11,447 nt of DNA from Flavobacterium sp. (lineage in GTDB: Bacteria; Bacteroidota; Bacteroidia; Flavobacteriales; Flavobacteriaceae): positions 1 through 11,447 of the forward strand of contig JAUXNR010000497.1 in the NCBI GenBank assembly GCA_030682755.1, given 5' to 3'. Numbering within the stretch: position 1 is the stretch's first letter; the number at the start of each line of letters is the position of its first letter. The notes under the pieces were generated by a model. The model worked only from the letters and a program-made list of their open reading frames with translations. It was not told the DNA's origin and ran no database searches. The translations under genes and the position numbers were made by a program. Positions 1 to 6,888 of the stretch are shown piece by piece.

Positions 1-1740
1 TCCTTCCGGTACATGTGTCAACAGGAACTCCAAGTTGGTTCGTACAATTCGGATGGCTTCGGCTGCACTTGAACGACTGTTAAAGCTGATGATTTCCGTG
101 TTGGATTGTGATTTTGGAATATCACCCAAAAACGGCACTGACGTTTTACCTTCAACATCCGTTCTTGATTTCACTTTAGTGTCTAACAATTGTCTCAAAT
201 ATAAACTTCCAAAAGGGATGAAAGCTCCCAAAAACAAAGCCACTAAAAAGATGATGTTTCGTTTGGGAGAAATTGGCGACTTTGCCGCATATCCTTTATC
301 TACAATTTTAGCGTTAGGGGCAGTAACTGCCAAAGATATAGCTGTTTCTTCGCGTTTTTGCAACAAATACAAATAGAGTGATTCTTTGATTTTTTGTTGG
401 CGGTCTATGATCTTGAACTCACGTTCCTGCGTGGGTACCTTCGATAAAGCCCCTCCAATTTTACGCTCTTGTGCTGTTAAATTTCGTCTTCGTATTTGCA
501 ATGAATTCTGCAATTGTAACAAACTCTCTTCAATACTTTCCCGTAAGGAGGCTAGTCTTAAATCTAAATTGACCACTACGGGGTTTTGTGGGGTAGAACC
601 TCGAATAATTCTGTTCCGATCCAGTACTAATTTGTTATATTGTGCAATTAATTCTGTAGCATTGGCATCGGATGAGATGTTGCTTGGCAATACATCTTCC
701 GGAGCACTTCTACGCATAAAAGCTAACATGTCGCCCACTACACGCAATTGTGTTTCTACCTCTATAACCATCTTTTCATAATCAGAAGCATTGGCTAAGA
801 AAAGACCTGTTTCTGTTGGAATGTCTGTTATTCGGTTGGTTTTTTTATATCCTTCAAAATCGCGTTCCACTCCATCTAATTCATTTGTGATTAACTCCAA
901 TCGATCGTTTATAAATTGAGAGGTTTTTTGAGAAATTAAATTCTTATCAGCAATGGCATCCTCAATGTAGGAATTTACTAACATGTCTAAATAATCTACG
1001 GCTCTTTCCTGAACCGGATCGGTGATTGCCAATTCCACCACATTTACATCATCATTCACCGTCTTTACGGTCAAACGACTGCGGTAGCTTTGTGCAACAG
1101 CTTCCAACGGGTTAATATTAATTTGAAACTCAAACTCTTTAGAAGGATCTTTGTACTTTGGATTTGGATACGCTGTTTTCTGAAAGCTGATTAACCCGGC
1201 ATCTGTTGCAATAGTATCTGAATATCGAAATCTACCCAATTTAACTTCAGCAGCATACAAATCAAAAGCAGCCGTTCCAGCACTTTTTACCGTAAAGTTG
1301 AATGCTCTTGTAGCCACAAAAGTACTGCTGTCTACCACAATTAATTGGATAGGAGCAGAATTATAGGCTTGACCGGATTTTATCAATCCTTCAAAAACAT
1401 AGGTAACATTAAGTCCCATTCGTGAAACAGTGCGTTCTGCTAAGGTACGCGACTTTAAAATTTCTATTTCATTGCTGACATTACTTTTAACGCCTTTAAT
1501 TAATCCTATTTCAGAAAAAGCAGATAATTCAGAGTCCAATCCTCCTTTTTTGTCATCTTTAACCAGTATAGTTGTAGAGGCTCTGTAAATTGGAGTAGAA
1601 TAACGCAAATACGTATAGGCTCCAATCAAAGCTAAGAAGATACATAAGACAAACCATTTCCAATAGCCCAAGTAGTATTCTAATTGTTCTTGAAGATCAA
1701 AAGGTGCGGACTCAGAAGAATGTTTAGGATGTGAAGTCAT
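1..1740 (-). CDS. wzc: Wzc-like polysaccharide chain-length regulator / BY-type tyrosine kinase, amino-terminal 580 residues
   Basis: The reading frame starts at ATG 1740 and stays open to the left edge, so the carboxy end is cut off. Residues 16-67 look like a Wzz-type amino terminus, with a first membrane helix at about 29-47 followed by the usual P-I-Y-R-A-S strand. Residues about 250-480 form the extended periplasmic part, rich in Glu/Gln/Arg/Leu and probably coiled coil. It ends in a GNVR-like segment (VPTQERE at 435-441) and a Pro-rich turn before the second membrane helix at about 496-516. The last visible residues (E561-A-I-R-I-V-R-T-N-L) match the sequence just before the Walker A motif in bacterial tyrosine autokinases, so a cytoplasmic kinase domain is expected but not seen. 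Such proteins work with Wza to set polymer length and drive export. The start lies 10 nt after the Wza stop, so the two genes are cotranscribed. A kinase-less Wzz protein is less likely, because the sequence continues well past helix 2. Confidence 0.93.
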   Translation of the reverse strand, partial: MTSHPKHSSESAPFDLQEQLEYYLGYWKWFVLCIFLALIGAYTYLRYSTPIYRASTTILVKDDKKGGLDSELSAFSEIGLIKGVKSNVSNEIEILKSRTLAERTVSRMGLNVTYVFEGLIKSGQAYNSAPIQLIVVDSSTFVATRAFNFTVKSAGTAAFDLYAAEVKLGRFRYSDTIATDAGLISFQKTAYPNPKYKDPSKEFEFQININPLEAVAQSYRSRLTVKTVNDDVNVVELAITDPVQERAVDYLDMLVNSYIEDAIADKNLISQKTSQFINDRLELITNELDGVERDFEGYKKTNRITDIPTETGLFLANASDYEKMVIEVETQLRVVGDMLAFMRRSAPEDVLPSNISSDANATELIAQYNKLVLDRNRIIRGSTPQNPVVVNLDLRLASLRESIEESLLQLQNSLQIRRRNLTAQERKIGGALSKVPTQEREFKIIDRQQKIKESLYLYLLQKREETAISLAVTAPNAKIVDKGYAAKSPISPKRNIIFLVALFLGAFIPFGSLYLRQLLDTKVKSRTDVEGKTSVPFLGDIPKSQSNTEIISFNSRSSAAEAIRIVRTNLEFLLTHVPEG

Positions 1741-1750
1741 AAAAACTAAA

Positions 1751-2530
1751 TTATTTTACAGTTAATGCTATGATCGTAATAACTAAAGATAGAGCAGTTA
1801 ACCCCACCGTGATATTAGGTCCTACAACTGAGGCATTCACTCTAGTTTTGTTAGGCTCCACATATACTACATCATTTTGGGATAGATAGTAATAGGGGGA
1901 ATTGATAAAATCTGATTTTGTGATATCCACTCGGGCGTGAGTGCGTTGGCCGTCTTGTTCCCGTATGACTAAAATGTTATCGCGTTTTCCGTATATTGTC
2001 AAGTCGCCTGACAAAGCCAAAGCTTCCAACAAGGTAATTCGCTCTGAAGCAATTCGGTGTACACCAGGACGAGCAACTTCTCCTTCTACTACAATTTTAT
2101 AATTGGTTATTCTAAAATTAAGTATAGGATTTTTAAGGTAAGGATTTAATTTGCTTTGCAGTGTATCCATAACTTGGGAACGTGTTAATCCTCCTAACTT
2201 CAACCTTCCCAAACTAGGAAAATCAATATATCCTTGTGAATCTACCAAATACAATTGCTGGGATTGTTGCCCTCCCATTCCAGGATTTTCAGGGTTTGAG
2301 GTCATTCGGGTTGTTAAATTAAAAGGCACTACTGCTTCAGGATCATCTGCCGACACAATAATAAGCAACAAATCATCGGGCTGTACTTTAGATTCAAATG
2401 TATGGTCTGTTGCACTTCCTAAAGATTCAATATTTTGCATGTATGCTATTTTGGCTCGAGGAGCACAAGAACTTACACTCAGTACTCCTATAACTCCAAT
2501 AAATAAGAATCTAAATAATGAAATCTTCAT
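1751..2530 (-). CDS. wza: Wza-like polysaccharide export outer-membrane lipoprotein
   Basis: This 259-residue protein belongs to the polysaccharide biosynthesis/export (Wza/GumB) family, whose members form the outer-membrane exit channel. I chose ATG 2530 because it gives an ideal lipoprotein signal: a short basic amino end, a hydrophobic core (residues 5-17) and the lipobox V-S-S-C with C22 as the lipidated residue. A longer frame opening at 2659 overlaps the upstream dehydratase gene and adds a 43-residue, repeat-derived, charged extension that would bury the signal. After the signal comes the export domain (about residues 40-145, with the typical P-D-D-L-L-x-I and G-Y-I-D-F-P-x-L-G elements), then SLBB-like repeats (V-V-E-G-E-V-A-R-P-G-V-H-R at about 150 onward, then L-L-E-A-L-A-L-S-G-D). 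The carboxy end (about residues 237-257) is one hydrophobic segment ending in T-V-K, as in other Bacteroidota homologues. It sits between the dehydratase and wzc genes, as expected for an export operon. Confidence 0.93.
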   Translation of the reverse strand: MKISLFRFLFIGVIGVLSVSSCAPRAKIAYMQNIESLGSATDHTFESKVQPDDLLLIIVSADDPEAVVPFNLTTRMTSNPENPGMGGQQSQQLYLVDSQGYIDFPSLGRLKLGGLTRSQVMDTLQSKLNPYLKNPILNFRITNYKIVVEGEVARPGVHRIASERITLLEALALSGDLTIYGKRDNILVIREQDGQRTHARVDITKSDFINSPYYYLSQNDVVYVEPNKTRVNASVVGPNITVGLTALSLVITIIALTVK

Positions 2531-2548
2531 GCTGTTTTTTTTTGGGAA

Positions 2549-2556
2549 CAAATATA
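2549..2556 (-). promoter_or_regulatory. Possible -7 box (TATATTTG) upstream of the export lipoprotein gene
   Basis: On the minus strand, TATATTTG fits the Bacteroidota -7 consensus TAnnTTTG. It would put the transcript start about 15 nt before ATG 2530. No TTG is found 17-23 nt upstream, so the -33 half is missing. A run of nine A residues (minus strand, 2543-2535) lies between the box and the start codon and could help ribosome loading, since no Shine-Dalgarno sequence is present. This may be a weak internal promoter or a chance match. Confidence 0.3.
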
Positions 2557-2592
2557 AACTTTTCAATTTGATTATGGGGTATTTAGTTGTAG

Positions 2593-2620
2593 GTTGTGGG
2601 TTGTCTGTTGTGGGCTGTCT
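2593..2620. repeat. Tandem 14-bp repeat, two copies, in the dehydratase-wza gap
   Basis: GTTGTGGGTTGTCT (2593-2606) is followed directly by GTTGTGGGCTGTCT (2607-2620), differing at one base. Related G/T-rich sequence continues to the left (from about 2585). On the minus strand this reads as a CA-rich repeat. It fills most of the 106-bp gap between the dehydratase stop and the wza start, and it explains the spurious amino-terminal extension of the wza frame. Confidence 0.75.
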
Positions 2621-2636
2621 GTTTTTTTTACGTTTA

Positions 2637-4616
2637 CTATGCTCGATCCAGGACTTCATACTCTGAGTTGTTGCTTACGAACTCGGGTACCATTTCTTTC
2701 ATATATCTTACCAGCACCATAGGAGGTTCTGTTCTTGCCATTACAATCAATTGTTCTATCATATCCGGGATGCGATCAAAATCGGCAATAGGTTCTTGAG
2801 CCACTGTAATTTTATCGTGGTGGGTTGGGAGGCTTTTAGAGGTATCCATTAACAATTCTTCGTATAATTTTTCTCCGGGTCTTAATCCTGTTATGGAAAT
2901 AGCAATATCTTTTTCGGGGATATATCCCGCCATGCGAATCATTTTACGGGCTAAATCAATAATTTTAACCGGTTCTCCCATGTCAAACAAATAAATCTCA
3001 CCACCTTTACCCATTGCTCCTGCTTCTAAAACCAACTGGCATGCTTCGGGAATTGTCATGAAATATCGAATGATATCAGGATGGGTTATGGTTATTGGCC
3101 CTCCTTCCTGTATTTGTTTTGTGAATAGCGGTACTACAGATCCATTAGAGCCTAACACGTTCCCAAAACGGGTTGTGATAAATTTTGTGGAGGGCAATTC
3201 CGTTACCCTTTCTTGTGCATTGTAAAGTGATTGCACATACAGCTCTGCAATACGCTTGCTAGCTCCCATTACATTGCTCGGATTTACAGCTTTGTCTGTG
3301 GAAACCATAACAAATTTTTCTACTTTATATTGATAGGACAGATCGGCCAAATGCTTTGTACCCATAATATTAACTAAAATAGCTTGATCAGGATACTGTT
3401 CCATTAAAGGTACATGTTTATAGGCTGCTGCGTGGTAAACTTTGTGTGGACGGTATTTTGAAAACAAGCGATCCATCGCGGCATAATCTCGAATATCTTG
3501 AATAATCACGTGCACTGTAACATCATGCAACTGTGCTGCAATTTCCAAACTCAAAGTGTGTAAGGGGGTTTCGGCTTGATCAACTAAAATCAGTTCCTTG
3601 GGATGAAATGCCAAAATTTGTCTGGTGAGTTCGCTACCTATAGACCCTGCTGCTCCGGTTACCAAAATACATTTTCTTTCCAATTGTTTAGACACCAAGC
3701 TCTTGTCTAACACAATAGGTTGGCGTTCTAATAAATCTTCTATACGGATGTTTTGTACTTTTCGGGAAATTTCCTGTTGGTTTTGCCAGTCCGTGACCAA
3801 AGGCAATGCAAATACTTTCATTCCATACTCCAAACAATCATCAACCAACTCTCTTTTTGCTTGAGCGGTAAGTTTCGTATCTGCCAAAATTAAAGCTTGG
3901 GCTTTTTTGGCTCGCATCAATACCGTAATTCTATGACTCATTTGAAGTATAGGAAGGTCTAAAAGGCGTTTTGAACCCGTTTGTGGTGCTGTGCTGACAA
4001 ATCCTAATAACTTAAAGCGGCTGGGGACTTCTAATTTCAACGCATTGGCTACAGCAATGGCATTGGCATCTGTTCCATATACCAAAGCCGGTATCAAACG
4101 GACATTGCTCTTTACTGCAAAGTAACGTTCAAAAACAGACTTTACTAAAACCCTAAATAAAAACAATAAGGAAAAATTTAATACAAAATTAAAGATTAAT
4201 CCGGGTGTTAAATAAATTTTAGAACCAATAGTAAATAAGGAAATATAATTGAGTAATAACAATGTTAAAAAACCAAATAACGTGGACAACAATAGTTTAA
4301 TGCCGTCTATAAAAGTGGAATGCCGGATAATTCCGGAATAGGTTTTAAAGAAGAAAAAATAAAACGTATTTATCGCAACCATCAAACCATAACGAACAGG
4401 TACGGACAAGGTTGAATAAAAGCGGAGGGTTAAGTTGCTTAATAAATAATAGGTGATCACTGCCGCAAATAACAAAATCATCACATCCATGGCAAATACA
4501 ATCCAACGGGGTAAATACCCTATGTTTGCTAGTGAAAAGTTTGAAAAACGGGATTGCATAAAAGCAAAAAACTCTTTTTTCAATTGCCGTGAATACTGTT
4601 CTTTTGTGGGTTTCAT
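2637..4616 (-). CDS. pglF: PglF/WbpM/CapD-like membrane nucleotide-sugar 4,6-dehydratase
   Basis: This 659-residue protein has the full-length architecture of the membrane-bound UDP-GlcNAc 4,6-dehydratase family. Four membrane helices lie at about 38-59, 72-91, 106-127 and 137-158. A CoA-binding-like Rossmann domain follows at about 175-300, then an extended SDR catalytic domain from about 315. The NAD(P)-binding glycine motif is G-A-A-G-S-I-G (321-327). The catalytic region reads S-T-D-K-A (439-443) with M450-x3-K454, the Ser-Met-Lys arrangement reported for WbpM-type enzymes in place of the usual Ser-Tyr-Lys. Other family signatures are T-T-R-F-G-N-V-L-G-S-N-G-S-V (481-494) and L-R-P-G-E-K-L-Y-E-E-L (578-588). 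The expected product is the 4-keto-6-deoxy intermediate from UDP-GlcNAc, the substrate of the aminotransferase encoded 29 bp upstream. Exact substrate and C5-epimerisation behaviour cannot be read from the sequence. Being membrane-anchored and full length, it is more likely a 5-retaining PglF/WbpM enzyme than a short soluble PseB/FlaA1. Confidence 0.92.
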   Translation of the reverse strand: MKPTKEQYSRQLKKEFFAFMQSRFSNFSLANIGYLPRWIVFAMDVMILLFAAVITYYLLSNLTLRFYSTLSVPVRYGLMVAINTFYFFFFKTYSGIIRHSTFIDGIKLLLSTLFGFLTLLLLNYISLFTIGSKIYLTPGLIFNFVLNFSLLFLFRVLVKSVFERYFAVKSNVRLIPALVYGTDANAIAVANALKLEVPSRFKLLGFVSTAPQTGSKRLLDLPILQMSHRITVLMRAKKAQALILADTKLTAQAKRELVDDCLEYGMKVFALPLVTDWQNQQEISRKVQNIRIEDLLERQPIVLDKSLVSKQLERKCILVTGAAGSIGSELTRQILAFHPKELILVDQAETPLHTLSLEIAAQLHDVTVHVIIQDIRDYAAMDRLFSKYRPHKVYHAAAYKHVPLMEQYPDQAILVNIMGTKHLADLSYQYKVEKFVMVSTDKAVNPSNVMGASKRIAELYVQSLYNAQERVTELPSTKFITTRFGNVLGSNGSVVPLFTKQIQEGGPITITHPDIIRYFMTIPEACQLVLEAGAMGKGGEIYLFDMGEPVKIIDLARKMIRMAGYIPEKDIAISITGLRPGEKLYEELLMDTSKSLPTHHDKITVAQEPIADFDRIPDMIEQLIVMARTEPPMVLVRYMKEMVPEFVSNNSEYEVLDRA

Positions 4617-4645
4617 TTTAATAAATTATCAGTATAAACCATCTT

Positions 4646-5785
4646 TTACTTGAAATATCGTATTATGGATTCGGCAATTCGCTCACGGTCTTCATCTGAA
4701 AGATTAGACCCTGAAGGCAGACACAAACCCTCATCAAACAAAGTTTTTGCGATTGTTTCTCCATAATACGGACAATCAGCAAAAACAGGTTGCAGGTGCA
4801 TTGGTTTCCACAACGGTCTGCTTTCAATGTTCTCCTCTTCTAAAGCCAACCGCAACCCTTCTCTTGTTTTTCCGCCTGAAATCTTGGGGTCAACAAGAAT
4901 TGCACTTAACCAATGATTGGAGTGGTATGAACTATCAGGCTCACTAAAGACAGTCACCCCCGAGATAGGAGCAAATAAATCAATATAGAATTGATGCATT
5001 TGTCTTCTGTATCCAACGTGTTTATCTAAAACGGCCATTTGACCACGACCTATGCCGGCACAAATGTTGCTCATGCGGTAATTGTATCCAATCTCACTGT
5101 GTTGGTAGTGCGGTGCAGCATCTCGGGCTTGTGTTGCTAAGAAAACCGCTTTTTCTTGAAGGACTTTGTCAGGGGCAACTAAGGCTCCACCACCGGAAGT
5201 TGTAATGATTTTATTTCCGTTGAAAGACAAAACACTGATATCACCAAACGTACCGCATTTTTTTCCTTTGAAAGAACTTCCAAGAGCTTCGGCACTGTCT
5301 TCTAACACCGGAATATCATATTTTTCTGCTATTTTATGAATTGCTTCCACTTGATAAGGCATACCATACAAATGAACCGAAACAATCGCTTTAGGCTTTT
5401 TACTCAAGCGAAGTTGATCCTCTATTGCTGCTTCTAAAGCAACCGGGCACATGTTCCACGTTTGTGTTTCACTATCTATAAATATAGGAGTTGCTCCTAA
5501 ATAAACGATTGGATTGGCTGAGGCAGAAAACGTCATGCTTTGACATAAAACCGAATCGCCTGCAGTTACACCCAGTAAAATTAAGCCCAAATGCAACGCT
5601 GCTGTTCCTGAGCTGAGTGCTGCAACGTGAACGTTTGAATCCAAATAGTCTTCAAGGGTTTTTTCAAAACCGGTGACATTTGGTCCTAAGGGAGCTACCC
5701 AATTTGATTCGAATGCCTCGTGTATATAGGCTAACTCAGAACCGCCCATATGAGGGGAGGATAGCCATATTTTAGATTTAGTCAT
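4646..5785 (-). CDS. pglE: PglE-like DegT/DnrJ/EryC1 family PLP-dependent sugar aminotransferase
   Basis: This 379-residue protein belongs to the DegT/DnrJ/EryC1/StrS family, which transaminates 4-keto nucleotide sugars using PLP. The PLP lysine is K192 in F-N-G-N-K-I-I-T-T-S-G-G-G, a stretch closely resembling Campylobacter PglE. D163 in L-E-D-S-A-E-A-L-G-S would contact the cofactor nitrogen. The early S-S-G-T-A-A-L-H-L-G motif (58-67) is the phosphate-binding turn. The late E-S-R-P-L-W-K-P-M-H element (321-330) is also typical. I chose ATG 5785. A TTG-initiated extension to 5809 exists, but that codon lies inside the predicted -7 box, so the transcript should begin downstream of it. The gene ends 29 bp before the dehydratase gene and is probably cotranscribed with it. 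Together they should make a UDP-4-amino-4,6-dideoxy sugar. No acetyltransferase gene lies next to it. Confidence 0.92.
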   Translation of the reverse strand: MTKSKIWLSSPHMGGSELAYIHEAFESNWVAPLGPNVTGFEKTLEDYLDSNVHVAALSSGTAALHLGLILLGVTAGDSVLCQSMTFSASANPIVYLGATPIFIDSETQTWNMCPVALEAAIEDQLRLSKKPKAIVSVHLYGMPYQVEAIHKIAEKYDIPVLEDSAEALGSSFKGKKCGTFGDISVLSFNGNKIITTSGGGALVAPDKVLQEKAVFLATQARDAAPHYQHSEIGYNYRMSNICAGIGRGQMAVLDKHVGYRRQMHQFYIDLFAPISGVTVFSEPDSSYHSNHWLSAILVDPKISGGKTREGLRLALEEENIESRPLWKPMHLQPVFADCPYYGETIAKTLFDEGLCLPSGSNLSDEDRERIAESIIRYFK

Positions 5786-5806
5786 CTTTGTATTCAATAA
5801 TAAAAA

Positions 5807-5840
5807 CAAATGTAAATGTTTTTTTTGTTTTCTTTAACAA
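5807..5840 (-). promoter_or_regulatory. Predicted promoter of the aminotransferase-dehydratase-wza-wzc operon
   Basis: On the minus strand TTG (5840-5838) is followed after 23 nt by TACATTTG (5814-5807). This fits the Flavobacterium consensus TTG-N17-23-TAnnTTTG at the upper spacing limit. The transcript would begin near 5803, about 18 nt before ATG 5785. Because a promoter lies here, this gene can be transcribed independently of the phosphoglycosyl transferase upstream. Confidence 0.5.
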
Positions 5841-5872
5841 CTTGTTGGCAATTTTGAAGTTTGGGGGTATAT

Positions 5873-5932
5873 GGGTTTAAAGGTTTAAGGGTTTAAAGGT
5901 TTAAGAGTTTAAGGGTTTAGAAGGTTAAAGGG
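5873..5932. repeat. Degenerate tandem repeat with a 16-bp unit (GGGTTTAAAGGTTTAA)
   Basis: Two exact copies of GGGTTTAAAGGTTTAA lie at 5873-5888 and 5889-5904. Decayed half-units follow: GAGTTTAA (5905-5912), GGGTTTAGAA (5913-5922), GGTTAAA (5923-5929) and GGG. The array occupies the gap between the phosphoglycosyl transferase and aminotransferase genes, just upstream of the predicted operon promoter. The rest of the 226-bp gap (5786-6011) holds no supportable gene and no clear terminator hairpin. Confidence 0.85.
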
Positions 5933-6011
5933 AGGTGCTGAAACGAGTCCGGCAGAACAGATTAAGTATTTATGGGTTTTTGAAGGATTTTGGCAGACAG
6001 GACTTGGTGTT

Positions 6012-6593
6012 TTATTTTTTGGTTCCAAAAACGGTTTTCCAAAGAATTTTGATGTCTCCAAAAAAGCTTCTCTTATAGTAGTATTCCAAATTCATTTGAA
6101 TTTTGTCTGGAAAAATGATTGTATCATTAAAGTGTAGCGGGTCTTTGTGTTTTGCTAAAAGGGTTTCTTCATTTGCATATTTGATGCTTGCTTCACAAGT
6201 AAGGCCGGGTTTTAGTTCCAGTAACTTTCGTTCTTCGCCTTCCAAACGGTCATAATATCCAGGAATATCTGGGCGTGGTCCTACAAAACTCATTTCACCT
6301 TTTAAAATATTCCACAGTTGGGGTAATTCATCCCATTTACTGCGACGCAAAAAAGCTCCAAATGGGCTGATTGCATTCGTTTCAGGGTGTATTGTCCGGA
6401 GTTTATGTAGGCTAAAAAGTTTTCCGTATTGTCCCACGCGAGGCTGAGAAAAAAATCCGAATACGTTGGGCAAAACTAACCGTAACAGCAGAAAAAGCAG
6501 TAATAAAGGAAATAGAAACACAATTCCCAAAAAGGAAAAAGTCAAATCAAACCAACGTTTGCAAAACGTATAAAAGAAAAGTTGGGAAAACAT
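6012..6593 (-). CDS. Small PglC-like phosphoglycosyl transferase (bacterial sugar transferase family)
   Basis: This 193-residue protein is a minimal monotopic phosphoglycosyl transferase, which moves a sugar phosphate from UDP-sugar to undecaprenyl phosphate and so starts glycan assembly on the inner face of the cytoplasmic membrane. The amino end carries K12-R-W-F-D and one strongly hydrophobic segment (about 17-42) with a central Pro (P29), as in the re-entrant membrane helix of PglC. Further motifs are Q-P-R-V-G-Q-Y-G-K-L-F (50-60), K64-L-R-T, the catalytic Asp-Glu pair D88-E89 in W-D-E-L-P-Q-L-W-N, and G-P-R-P (105-108). There is no large amino-terminal membrane domain as in WbaP/WcaJ. 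The loop between R-T (66-67) and F-G (78-79) is only 10 residues, about half the usual length in my recollection of PglC relatives. With the PglE- and PglF-like genes downstream, its donor may be a UDP-4-amino-4,6-dideoxy sugar, but specificity cannot be read directly. Confidence 0.9.
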   Translation of the reverse strand: MFSQLFFYTFCKRWFDLTFSFLGIVFLFPLLLLFLLLRLVLPNVFGFFSQPRVGQYGKLFSLHKLRTIHPETNAISPFGAFLRRSKWDELPQLWNILKGEMSFVGPRPDIPGYYDRLEGEERKLLELKPGLTCEASIKYANEETLLAKHKDPLHFNDTIIFPDKIQMNLEYYYKRSFFGDIKILWKTVFGTKK

Positions 6594-6597
6594 GATT

Positions 6598-6625
6598 CAA
6601 AGATACTAAGAAACTTTATCCACAA
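6598..6625 (-). promoter_or_regulatory. Predicted promoter of the phosphoglycosyl transferase gene, possibly leaderless
   Basis: On the minus strand TTG (6625-6623) is followed after exactly 17 nt by TATCTTTG (6605-6598), a full match to TTG-N17-23-TAnnTTTG. The expected transcript start, about 4-7 nt past the box, falls at roughly 6594-6591, on the ATG at 6593-6591. The message would therefore have almost no 5' leader. No alternative in-frame start is available soon after the ATG. Confidence 0.5.
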
Positions 6626-6657
6626 TTTGAAATAGTGATGTAAATATTCGTTTTTTT

Positions 6658-6767
6658 AGAACACAGATTTTAGAAATTTAAAAAATAACATTTGTTTATT
6701 CTGTGTCTGAAAAAAGAGAAGTAAAGAAATCCGTGATTATCTGTTGGATACGTGTTATCTGTGTTCT
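6658..6767. repeat. Perfect 11-bp inverted repeat bounding a 110-bp segment
   Basis: AGAACACAGAT (6658-6668) is exactly complementary to ATCTGTGTTCT (6757-6767). The 88 bp between the arms are AT-rich and contain related words (CTGTGTCTG, ATCCGTGATTATCTG). The arms could mark the ends of a small non-autonomous element, or be two copies of the same dispersed repeat word in opposite orientation. I see no flanking target duplication. Confidence 0.5.
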
Positions 6768-6795
6768 TTAGCGTTGAAAGGGTTGGGAAGGTTGG

Positions 6796-6831
6796 AACGC
6801 GGATGACGCGGGTGGCTTCGCCAACGCGGAT
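6796..6831. repeat. Direct repeat AACGCGGAT flanking a GC-rich hairpin
   Basis: AACGCGGAT occurs at 6796-6804 and 6823-6831. Between and across the copies, CGCG (6807-6810) can pair with CGCG (6825-6828), and TGGC (6813-6816) with GCCA (6820-6823), around a TTC loop. A T5 run (6831-6835) follows, so the plus strand resembles an intrinsic terminator, but no plus-strand gene ends here. It is much more GC-rich than the surrounding sequence. Confidence 0.6.
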
Positions 6832-6862
6832 TTTTCTCGTAGAAGTGGTAAGGTTTTTTTCT

Positions 6863-6887
6863 CACAGAAAGCACAGAAAGCACAGAA
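6863..6887. repeat. Tandem 9-bp repeat CACAGAAAG, 2.8 copies
   Basis: CACAGAAAG at 6863-6871 and 6872-6880 is followed by a partial copy CACAGAA (6881-6887). It lies between two hairpins that share the core TGGCTTCGCCA. Confidence 0.8.
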
Positions 6888-6888
6888 T

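Noticed and set aside
35..781. Two plus-strand frames of 113 and 131 codons
   Set aside because: They lie wholly opposite the wzc reading frame, which is continuous and has clear family features. The plus-strand products show no motif.
2151..2799. Plus-strand frames opposite wza and the end of the dehydratase gene
   Set aside because: These are shadows of two well-supported minus-strand genes, and the translations are not protein-like.
3625..4947. Short plus-strand frames of 66-79 codons opposite the dehydratase and aminotransferase genes
   Set aside because: They are antisense to conserved coding sequence and have no start context or recognisable domain.
5873..5932. CRISPR array or telomere-like sequence
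   Set aside because: The units are contiguous without spacers and are degenerate. The likeness to TTTAGGG telomere repeats is superficial.
5786..6011. Remnant of a PglD acetyltransferase gene in the transferase-aminotransferase gap
   Set aside because: I looked at the minus strand of the non-repeat part for hexapeptide-repeat coding and found only short, stop-interrupted, unrelated sequence.
6863..6887. Short CRISPR or iteron array
   Set aside because: There are only 2.8 nine-bp copies, without spacers, and no replication or cas gene is nearby.
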